Assembly: GCF_000485595.1 (NCBI RefSeq)
Contig: NW_014577673.1
Span: 150,097-186,839, forward strand
Direction: 5' to 3'
DNA from: Priapulus caudatus
Lineage: Eukaryota; Priapulida; Priapulimorpha; Priapulimorphida; Priapulidae
DNA: 36,743 nt
The position numbers and the translations under genes are program-made. The notes under the pieces are model-generated. The model was given only the letters and a program-made list of their open reading frames with translations, did no database searches and was not told the origin of the DNA. Within the stretch, counting starts at the first letter, position 1. Each line of letters opens with the position of its first letter. This document shows, one piece after another, positions 1 through 10,100 of the stretch.

Positions 1-205
1 TCGAGTGTAGTGTAGTGACCGGAGAAGAAGAAAACACCTTATAGTGCTAACCCAAGCCTCTTGACCCAACATTTCCAACATGGGGTAGCCACGATCTTCC
101 AGATCCGGGGTAATACAGCTCACATGCTTTACCACCATACAGCTTGTCAGGGGGCGAATCGTTTTGGAATTGTACCAATTTCAGAATTCAGGAAAAATTC
201 AGGAC
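1..205 (+). repeat. LINE 3'-end repeat unit
   Basis: This stretch begins inside a unit starting TCGAGTGTAGTGTAGTGACC that recurs at about 1374-1475 and 1494-1710. At 1374 the same words directly follow, and overlap, the last codons of a LINE open frame, so the unit is the 3' end and 3' UTR of that retroelement. The copies differ from each other by small indels. Confidence 0.6.
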
Positions 206-208
206 TGA

Positions 209-328
209 AGTCTGCTAGCTAGCTGTGTCATCCAGGGGAGAACCACAGTCTGCTAGCTAGCTGTGTCATCCAGGGGAGAACCGCAGTCTGTTAGCTAGCT
301 GTGTCATCCAGGGGAGAACCGCAGTCTG
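209..328. repeat. 38-bp satellite, short array
   Basis: About three copies of a 38-bp unit containing the words GCTAGCTAGCTGTGTCATCC and GGGGAGAACCGCAGTCTG. The same unit forms the long array at 1712-3008. The array runs directly into a GACG run and the R2-type tail hairpin. Confidence 0.85.
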
Positions 329-399
329 CGACGGACGGACGGACGGACAGACGATCATGCGATTCTACAAGCTGCATCTGACTATGTCAGATGAGCTAA
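329..399 (+). repeat. R2-type element tail: GACG run plus terminal hairpin
   Basis: A (GACG)n run is followed by GCGATTCTACAAGCTG and a short inverted repeat, ATCTGAC-tat-GTCAGAT, ending in GAGCTAA. The same tail ends the R2 copy at 15697 and, in degraded form, the copy near 7075. No R2 body lies upstream here; the 38-bp satellite takes its place. Confidence 0.6.
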
Positions 400-785
400 T
401 AATAATACTTTATTGTTTTATGCAGGATAGGAATAAAGAAATAAACCCGCTTCGGTCGTATAGGAGGGAGCACCCCGATTGGCGGAAATTTGAATAAATT
501 CTGTGAGCTTATAGTGGGCCTATAATTTTTTGGATTATTTTAATCTGGATCACCTTTAAAATATTTTTACCTTTTCTTCTGCAAGTGTTTCAAGTGCAAC
601 GATGGTCCCCATGCTGAGATGACCCCCTAATTGCTAAGGTGGTCGCTGCCGTTATTCCCGAAATTGCAGCCTCGATCACTGCAAATTCTCGAGCCCCTCC
701 AAGGGGGGTCCAGTCCCGGGTTCTCCTGCTACGATCCCTAGTATCGATCGCTAGTATGCGTGCCCTGTCTGGAGTAGGTAGCACG

Positions 786-1386
786 ATGCAGCAAAAATTG
801 ACCCAGTTCTGAACATTGCCTGCAGAGCCATTTCTGGATGCTTGAGACCAACCAGAGTAGATGACTTCTACTTGCTCTGTGGCACTGCCACTCCACACGT
901 TAGCCGAATGGCTTCATCCCAACTGGAGAAATTTAAGCAAGAAAATGACCTTCGCCACCCCCTCATCCAGCATGAATCAGTACAGAAAAGATTAAAGTCC
1001 AGGCACAGTTTAATCCACGCGGTTTAACACCTGGATGGCAACATCCAAAACTACAGGATCGCCCTATATGGTCAAAGCATCTTCAGGCAAGCCATCATAA
1101 GCTTTCACTCAGCCCCCAGAAATCCCTCCCACCCGGAGCCAACGAGGTATGGCTGACGTGGCTATGCCGAAATAGCCTCAGGACAGGGGTTGGTCGATGG
1201 AGGGCACTCATGCAGAAATAGGGATACATTGAAGACGGCCCAATCGAATGCGACTGTGGGGAGGACCAGACTATGGCACATCTCCTGGAATGCCCCCTAT
1301 TACCAGAGCCATGTAGACGTGGAGACCTTGAGGTTTTCAACCACCATGTCAGGTCCTGTGTGTTGCAGTGGCTATGTCGAGTGTAG
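786..1386 (+). pseudogene. LINE (non-LTR retrotransposon) C-terminal fragment
   Basis: Conceptual translation gives the carboxy-terminal part of a Jockey/CR1/I-like non-LTR polyprotein, downstream of the reverse transcriptase core. From 786 one frame reads ISGCLRPTRVDDFYLLCG and continues to about 1025. From about 1145 another frame reads WLCRNSLRTGVGRW, then ECDCGEDQTMAHLLECPLLP, a cysteine/histidine cluster usual at the end of such proteins, and ends at a stop near 1386. At least one frameshift and two internal stops show it is dead. No reverse transcriptase or endonuclease domain remains. The recognition rests on remembered family motifs, so the clade is uncertain. Confidence 0.7.
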
Positions 1387-1711
1387 TGTAGTGACCCGAG
1401 AAGAAGAAGATAGTACCTTCGAGTCCTAACCCAAGCCTCTTGACCCAACATTTCCAACATGGGGTAGCCACGATAAGCTTGCAGTGGGTAGGTCGAGTGT
1501 AGTGTAGTGACCGGAGAAGAAGAAAACACCTTATAGTGCTAACCCAAGCCTCTTGACCCAACATTTCCAACATGGGGTAGCCACGATCCTTCCAGATCCG
1601 GGGGTACACGCTCACATGCTTTAAACCACCATACAGCTTGTCAGGGGGCGAATCGTTTGGGAATTGTCACTCAAATTTCAAGAATTCAAGGAAAAATTCA
1701 GGACTGAGAAA
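1374..1711 (+). repeat. Tandem copies of the LINE 3' end
   Basis: Two further copies of the unit seen at 1-205 lie head to tail, starting near 1374 and near 1494. They share AACCCAAGCCTCTTGACCCA and CATTTCCAACATGGGGTAGC. The second continues into CATGCTTTAAACCACCATAC and then the long 38-bp satellite, repeating the order seen at 1-330. Confidence 0.7.
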
Positions 1712-3008
1712 TCTGCTACGCTAGCTTGTGTTCATGCCAGGAGAACCCACAGTCTTGGCTGCTAGCGTGTGTCATCCAGAGGAGAACCGGCAGTCTGTTA
1801 GGCTAGCTGTGTCCTCTAGGGGAGAACTCGCAGTCTGCTAGCTAGCTGTGTGCATCCAGGGATACCCGCAGACTGCTAGCTAGCCGTGTCATCTCAGGGG
1901 AGAACCGCAGTCGTTAGCTAGCTGTGTCATCCAGGGCTCAGACTGCAGTCTGTTAGCTAGCTGTGTCATCCGGGAAGACCACATCGTCGCTAGCTAGCTG
2001 TGTCATCACAGGAGAGAACCGAGTCTGCTAGCTAGCTGTGTCATCCGGGAGAACGCGCAGTCTGGCTAGCTAGCCTGTGTCATCGCGGGGATAACCGCAG
2101 TCTGCTAGCTTATGCCGTGTCTCACCGGGGAGAACTGCCAGTCTGTTAGCTAGCTGTGCCATCCAGGGGATAACCGCAGTCTGCTAGCTACTGTGTCATC
2201 CAGGGAGAACGCAGTCTGCTGAGCTACTGGTGTGTCATCCAGGGATAACCGCAGTCTGCTAGCTAGCCTGTGTCCATCCAGGGGAGAACTGCAGTCTGTT
2301 AGCTAGCTGTTGCATCCAGAGGGAACCGCAGTCTGTGTAGCTAGCTGTGTCATCCAGGAGCAAACCGCAGTCTGTTTTAGCCCTATGTGTCCTCCAGGGG
2401 AAACTGAAGTCTGCTAGCTAGCCGTTCATCGCAGGGGAGAACCGAAGTCTGCTAGCTAGACTGTGTCTACCAGGAGATAACTGCAGTCCTGTTGCTGCTT
2501 GTCATCCAGGGGATAACTGCAGTCTGTTAGCTAGCTGTATGTCATCCAGGGGATAACTGCAGTCTGTTAGCTAGCTGTGTCATCCAGGGGAGAACCGCAG
2601 TCTGTTAGCTAGCTGTGTCATCCAGGAGAGAACTGCAGTCTGCTAGCTAGCTGTATGTCATACAGGGGATAACTGCAGTCTGTTAGCTAGCTGTATGTCA
2701 TCCAGGGGGTAACTGCAGTCTGTTAGCTAGCTGTGTCATCCAGGAGATAACTGCAGTCTGTTAGCTAGCTGTCATCCAGGGGATAACTGCAGTCTGTTAG
2801 CTAGCTGTATGTCATCCAGGGGATGAACTGCAGTCTCGTAGCTAGCTGTGGTCCATTGCCAGGGGAGAACTGCAGTCTGCTAGCTAGCTGTGTCATCCAG
2901 GGGAGAACCGCAGTCTGCTAGCTAGCTGTGTCATCCAGGGGAGAACCGCAGTCTGTTAGCTAGCTGTGTCATCCAGGAGAGAACTGCAGTCTGCCAGCTA
3001 GCTGTGCC
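1712..3008. repeat. 38-bp tandem satellite, about 34 copies
   Basis: A head-to-tail array of the 38-bp unit with consensus words CTGCTAGCTAGCTGTGTCAT and CCAGGGGAGAACCGCAGT. From about 2560 to 3008 the units are nearly identical, varying mainly at GAGAACC/GATAACT and TGTGTC/TGTATGTC. From 1712 to about 2530 they carry many single-base insertions and deletions. There are no spacers between units, so this is a satellite and not a CRISPR array. Confidence 0.9.
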
Positions 3009-3841
3009 AGAAACAAACGATCCCACTAAATAACTACTTCTAAATTCTCTACATACACAGAAACATAATTAGTTATATTTTGGTTAATTTCAATTTATTT
3101 GAATAATCTCTATAAACGCTACTAAACGTATACACGAAAAGAAGCCCTTTAGTGCTGGCACATATAGTGGGCGAATCTAGAACTATATGAGCAGAAAATA
3201 TATTCACCATATTGCAACTTATATATCATTTCATAAGTCACACACTGTTATTATATACAGCTTAGTGATGTCACAGAATTAAGCTTGTGGCGTGTAGCGC
3301 CACCTCTTGTTATTAACAAAAACTTTGTAACGAAAACAGATTTCAAACACATCACACAGCTATAACATGCCAACTTTGTCGCGTGATGAAATATCGAGCT
3401 TTTAGCGACCCCCGCAACTTTTAATAGCCACCCATATAAATTTCACCACAACTTTATAATGAACACAGTCACAAACGCAAAATAGCATGATATGTATTCT
3501 AGCTCAATTTCATTAGCAGATAGTAGTTTAGACCCTTGAATGCATAAAGAGAGTAATATGCATCTGGCAAACACAGTTATGGTTACAATAAAAATATTCA
3601 ATAATGTGGTTCAGCATATGAATCCATGCGATTCGAGCATTTGCTACACTGACATCCATTTTCCGACTAACATGTAATTTCTCCACCATAGAGGGTTTGT
3701 TTTGTTTTAAGGCATTAATAATAGTACAAAATAAATGCGAGCACAAAAAATAAAGAAATGCAATAAAGAACTGTAGCTGAGCACTTTTGCTGTCACTGAT
3801 CATTGGAAAAACTGCACATAGTGATTGTGTGTCCACTTCTA
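3009..3841. other. Noncoding stretch downstream of the Argonaute gene
   Basis: AT-rich single-copy-looking sequence between the satellite and the candidate poly(A) signal of the Argonaute gene. I see no exon, RNA gene or repeat in it; the short open frames lack recognisable motifs. Confidence 0.5.
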
Positions 3842-3847
3842 TTTATT
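3842..3847 (-). terminator. Candidate poly(A) signal of the Argonaute gene
   Basis: Reads AATAAA on the minus strand about 200 bases after the Argonaute stop codon. It is the first canonical hexamer downstream on that strand, but the motif is common in AT-rich DNA. Confidence 0.35.
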
Positions 3848-4043
3848 AATAGATGTGATACCTTCTGCATTTCTCTGTATCATCATTTCAATGTTAGACC
3901 AAAACATTCCTTATCAGACACATAAAAATGGCAATTTTGAATAGCCCGGTTGTACTTATCACCTGGTAGCCTATATTCTACACGTATGAACACTACATGC
4001 ATAACATACTCGCTACATCGATAAATTATTTTACACACAGTCT

Positions 4044-4158
4044 CTACGCAAAGTACATGACGTCGCCGGCTTGATCGTGAACTTTTACTGCGGCTGCCAA
4101 CAGCTCCAGCGGAATCTTGCGCTCATCACTCCCACCCGAGCTGATGCTTGCAATGTCA
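4044..4158 (-). CDS. Argonaute last exon (PIWI C-terminus, MYFA stop)
   Basis: Follows the acceptor TTCGAACAG. It encodes [20 protein letters not shown], then [17 protein letters not shown] and a TAG stop. The final MYFA is the usual AGO C-terminus. The segment before it is the variable loop of the family. The first base completes a codon, so a phase-2 donor is needed upstream, whereas the preceding exon as written ends in phase 0. I attribute the mismatch to indel errors there. Confidence 0.88.
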
Positions 4159-7100
4159 CTGTTCGAAAGGAAATTTAAATGAAAGGGTCAATGACACTGT
4201 AGCTCACCACAAAAAAGGACACCAATTAGTGAGTGAGAAGTCAGTTTCGATTGAGCAACCATCGACGTACATTATAGAAACGAAATATGGAGTATATATG
4301 AGGAGAATCCCATGTATAGTACTCTTGAGATTAATTTATGTTGTCTTCTAATTTGTATGTGAAAATAATGTTTGAGATGTGAAAGTCTGAGAGGTAGTGG
4401 GCGAGTGATGGCGTTACCTAATGATCGCATTTTAACGTTTTTATAATATTCAGATTTAGGCCACTGCCCTTAAAAGCGGGGAGCTCCGTGTGTAACGTGT
4501 AAGATTGAACGAGGATCGTTTTTCAGTTAGATTGCTAGTATACCATGTGACAACGTGTGTTTACCTGCATAACACAACTTTGTCAAAGGTTAATTGGTTG
4601 CATGGAGTGTTTTACTTCGTTATGAGTTTTTAGGCGGTGCACAATGGTTGCCATCTGATATTGCATTAATAATTTAGAAACAAAATGAATACAATTTGTG
4701 ACCGGTGATTGGCGTATACCGCTTTTGATGTTCTTTAGCGATGGCGTTTGAAATAAATAGGTTATGCGACTTCGACATGTGTTTGTAAAACTTTACTCCT
4801 ATGATAGAGTTTTATCGGTTAGGGCGGAAAGGAAATACATTTTTGCATTAAAGATATTGTCAATGAATCTTGTAAAACGAACCAGCACGAGTGTGAACCA
4901 CCAGGACTTTGTTATCTGCGTGGTCTATATTAACATGCTATTAATATGTGCCAAACCTTATTAATTTGCATGAATTTTTTTTTATTATCAATAACCCCCT
5001 AGCCCTTATTCATTCTACAAAAATGGAGCAATCCGTTGAACCTGACTGACTAATGCAATTCCCATTTTTTTGCCAAAAATTGCGTGGCTCGAAAGTACTG
5101 TCGACTGGCGCGTGCTCTCAGAAATAGGACGTTTATATGGGAGCATAGGCAGTAAAACTATACCATTTCACATGTGGGTCAACGGTTCTGATTATCGGTT
5201 CGATTGGTAGCAATGTTGTTGACGGACGGACGCACGGCCACACGAACGAAACGGAGCTACGGACGGACGGACGACCCATGGACAATTAAGCCTCATGCTT
5301 GGACGATGTCAAGGTGAGGCTAAAATGACTGGGGCAATAGTGCGGCGCATATATATATTATATTATACGTCACTATGCTAGAGGTACCCCCCCCGGGCTT
5401 GTCACAGATGCGGACACCTCTATTAACGACCATCTTCGATAATGCGCAGAATTGACTCACTGCAAGAACCTTCTCCAGGTGGTGCCTGGCTCTGATGCCA
5501 CAAGGTTGGGCATAGTAGGCTGGTGCTGGTATGGAGACGCTGCGTGTGCAGCGGACATACGTGTGACACAGCTGATAGGTCAGTTTCTGGAGGTCGTCAG
5601 CGTGAAGTTGTTGTGTCCCACAGGGTAGTATAGTGGTCGAATTGGTTTTCCTGATGCGAAAATTAGATAGATACCGCACCGTTACTTGATGTTGGCAATA
5701 GGTGTTGTAGTTTCAGATTCCTCTACTAGCATTCACGGTAGAATTATAATGAAAGTGTCAATGACACTTGTCCGCTACAAAAAGGACAAATGAGTGAGTC
5801 AGAGAATGTCATGTTTTATATGAGCAAACATTTGACGTACATTATGAAACGAAATTGCATTCTGTTATATCGCTAATAATATTTTTAAAAACCAAAATGA
5901 ATCAACAATTTGTGACCGTATGATGGCGATATACCGCTTTGTTGTGATGTCGTTTGGTAAAAAGTGCCGCGCAGCGGACAGCGTATTACGTCTTAATGCG
6001 GTGACTCTGTGGTGGATGGTGGGATTTATGTAAACCATGTTTTAAGTCCCAAATGTGTTCAAACACGCCGACAGGTGGAGCAGAAATGATATCAGGAACC
6101 TTTCAAAGGATGTTGTTGGGCGGGGGATCGTTACGGAAGTTGCACGAGTGGTGCTGTCGTTTAAGTGTCGTTCTCAGAATTAAAGATGGAAGCTCCCATC
6201 GGTACGTAGTAGCAAACAATATTGCAAGGACAGAATAGGTAAGCATCATCATTTACCGTACGCAAGCATACGAGTGTTAGAATTAGAGAGCTTGCCACTG
6301 TAATTAATAAGCTAGGCAAAACTAACGTACATGGCAGTGGCATATCCGTTACATGTAACACTACTGACGATACAGAATTGCTCATAGAAATTATTGATTT
6401 AGGAGCTAAACCGCTCTTCAACCAATTTAGTCTTTTGAAATTTCTTATGTGACATGTTAGCCTCATAACTCCAGGATGTATAGATTCTTACTAGTCAAAA
6501 CGCCGGCATAGTCAATTCTTGTGGCTAACAGTAAACAAATCATGTCTAACCTCCTCTTTGAGGGTCAAGGTTAATCGAACTGTAATCTTCGCATTGTCAG
6601 CAGAAAGTAACATGTTCATGGTCATTTCAATAAGCATAAATATGCTGTGTTAGGTCACCGCTGAAACAAAAAAGTTTTTCAATCGCTCGTCAGACCATGG
6701 TCCTCAGAAAATGGTCTAAAATCTTGCCTGTGCCCCCCATTGACTTTGACTACCGTGACTCCAATTTCGGCACAGTGATGGCTTTTTCCTACATGATGCT
6801 ATACACCGACTCATCAAAGGCCTAGGTCAATGCGTTTTAGAATTTGTGCCGCATTCTGAGTTTCCTCATATACTTAAAGTTTAAGGGGGAATGTTCCCCT
6901 TTTTTAACTCTTGACCTTTTGACTTTGACTTTGACCAGCTTCGACATCAATCGTTTCAGTACCCCACGTCGCGAATATCGTTGACCGTACGTCGTGCGGT
7001 TAAGATGGTTGTGCCAAACTGTTGACGGCACGCCACGGACGATCATCGATTCTACAAGCATAGCTGACTACGTAAGTGAGTATAATAGGTTATGCGCGTT

Positions 7101-10100
7101 CCGAAATGTTTTGTAAACTTTACTCTAATATAGACGTTTTATCGGCAGGGTGGAGAGGAAATACCAATTTTGCATTAAAGATATTGTCAATGAAATCTTA
7201 TAAAACGAACCAGACGAGTGTGACACCACAGACTGTTTGTATCTATATAATATGCTATATAATTGCCAAACCCTACCTAATTTGCATAATTCTTTTTTAA
7301 ATATCAAAACCCCTAGCCCTTATTCATTTACATACCAAAAATGAGCAAAATCCGTTGAACCTGAACTGACTAATGGCAATTCCCATTGTTGCCAAAAAAT
7401 CGCTGTGGCTCGAAAGTACGCAGACTGGCGTGCTCCAAAATAGGACGTTTAATATGGGAGCATAGCAGTAACAACTACACCCAATTTCAAACATGTGGGT
7501 CAAACGGTTCCGGAGTTATCGTTGACCAAAGCCAAATGTTGACGGACGGACGGACGGACGTACGACGACCCATGGCAATAGCTCAGCTTGACGATGTCAA
7601 GGTGAGCTAACCGGACGGACGGACGGACGTACGACGACCCATGGCAATAGCTCAGCTTGACGATGTCAAGGTGAGCTAAAAATATAATGACGCGTTATAG
7701 TATGTTTAGGGAGTTGTCACGACTTCAATATCTTCAACTATTAGTCATATTATAGTGCCAGAAGGTCTAGCATTCATACACAGCGAGTATGATGACCAAT
7801 TGTAAGGGGGGTGAATAACTTGCGAGCATATGTGCCTCACTGACTATTTTCTTGGCAGTGGGAGCTGCCTCACTGGACCTTTTACTTTAGCTACTGTGTT
7901 GGTCGGTGGATATGTGACCCAAGTAGATATTTAATGCCTTTCTTACATTTGTAAGGAATTTTGTTACTTACTGATCACAAGGAAAATGGGAATAACAGCA
8001 TTCACGTTTGATTCACAACTTTAGAATACAGAATTTAGACATTGGTGTAACGAGAACATACCTAAACTGTTGGCCATTGCATTACTTTAAACACGAAATT
8101 TAGTAAGGAAAAACAGCTACATCGATTAAAATCCATTCTCCCTGCTTTAACTTACTTAATTGCTTACTTACTACCATTAACTTACTTGTATTCCGAAATG
8201 ACTGCACAAATAAAAGTCAAAGTCAGTTGGGTGGACGATTGTTGTATCAACAGTCACTCCAGCTGGAATATTATTCGCTTTTCCTTCCTGCAATGGGCAA
8301 AATTATTCACAATCATTTTCGAGGCACAGCTGCATATCGCACACGGTGAAATGAGTAAACATCAATTGCGCCTATCGTTCACAAAAGCACCTGCACGCAA
8401 TTCTAAATTAATTTACACTTTTCGTCAATTTGATCGCGCCAAGGAAACAACAATGTCACGCACCATGTCGCGTTTGTCAGAGCAGAACAGACGAGTGTGG
8501 TGACGCTTCTGTACGATGACGAATGTAATGGCTGGCTTGTAATCAGCGCCGAGACTCTGGCAAGTAGCTCTGATCGCCATCAATTCATACTGCAGAACCT
8601 GTACACGGAATAGAAACAATAAGTAGTTTCTGTAATAGATCTATCTTGGTTAATTTTTACTCAACCGTATTGATCGAAACGTACTGCTGCCGTTTCGCCT
8701 CATATCAGGAGGCTTTCTCAAAGCTGACTGAAGTTATCAGATTTGACCACCAGATGGTGTAGTGGTCAACAGCTTGGTCCACAAAATGGTCTATTATCTA
8801 CCAACCGAATGAACTTATTTAATGGGTTTCCGAAACGATTCTGTATTGAAAAGACCACAGGTGTTGTGACCAGATGGGCTATACCCTGTGCATTGGCTAG
8901 GTATTAGAATATACCCAAAATGCAGGCCTAAATATATACAATCGTAAATAAATGATAGAATGTGGTTCTTTTTACTCACTACTTTATGTATGTATATACT
9001 TTTAAAAGACAAAGCAGAGCATATATGCATAAATATACTACTACAAAATACCTGTGTTAAATTATATGATAAGCAATTCTCATTTAGTGTTACACAAAAT
9101 TGTCAAGCTGGCAAACACAGCACTTGATTTAACATTGCATTTAGTTCCATACGGTAGATTATAAACAATGTGTATGTAAACAGATATGCAAAAGTATATA
9201 TGCCACATGAAAAGTCACTTTTATCTGTGAGCAGGTAGGTGAATACTACAGTAACCCACCTGTTGTCAAAGCTAATTAAAACATTTTATATATAACAGGG
9301 TTAATTTTTACTCAACCGTGAATGTTAGAAACGCACCGCTGACGTTTCGCCTCCTGCCATACCAGGAGGCTTTCAGGCTGCCTACCAGGAGGCTTTCTCA
9401 AAGCAAACTGATAATAATCAGTTTTGACCACCAGATGGTGTGGAGGTCAATAGCTTAGTCCACACGTGACTAAGCCTGTATCCCCCCTCGTCCCGGTTGA
9501 TGTTTGGGGTCTTGCGGATCCAGATGGCCTCCTTAATCCAATGCCTGATTTTGATTGGCTTGCGATCGATGATCTCCGAATTCTCCCAATCGATGGAGTG
9601 ATTGTCCTTCGCTACGTGGTCAGTGATCGCGGATTTGGTGATTTCGGTAGCCGACTGTTTTCGTTGAGCCCTTGTGAACGATTTGGGTGCTACGGTGTCT
9701 ACGTCCTTTTTGTGTTCTTTTAGGCAGGTTTCAAATTTTCGGCCGGTTTCTCCAATGTAACTTTTTCCACACATTGCACACGGTATCTTGTAGACACAGT
9801 CCGTAATGTTGTGCATATCTGTTCTGTCCTTAGGGTGTACCAAAAGCCGTTTTAGGGTCTCAAACGGTCTAACTGTTGAAGCCACACCTGCATTGTTTAG
9901 GTGACGCTGAACTACGTCCGTGACGCCTCTGACATAGGGTAGGACGATCATCGCCTTCGGTTTCTCCGTGGAGGTTTTCTTTTGGGATTTTGTTTTTTCC
10001 CGTGACTTTTTCGAGTGTCCAATTGGGGTAGCCGCATTTTTGTAGTGCGTTCTTGATGTGGCGCGCTTCGTGTGGTGTGAGTTGAAGTTTAAGTACTGGT

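Noticed and set aside
1095-1615. Minus-strand frames of 144 and 88 codons
   Set aside because: They lie opposite the LINE fragment and its repeated 3' end; the sense frame carries the recognisable cysteine-rich motif.
1712-3008. CRISPR-like array of 38-bp repeats
   Set aside because: The repeat length fits, but the units abut with no unique spacers, there are no cas genes, and the genome is clearly animal. It is a satellite.
5500-5515. AGO with a non-slicing Gln in place of the catalytic His
   Set aside because: The change is part of a local insertion/deletion pair in a patch full of indels; the neighbouring residues are also scrambled and return to the family pattern on a one-base shift.
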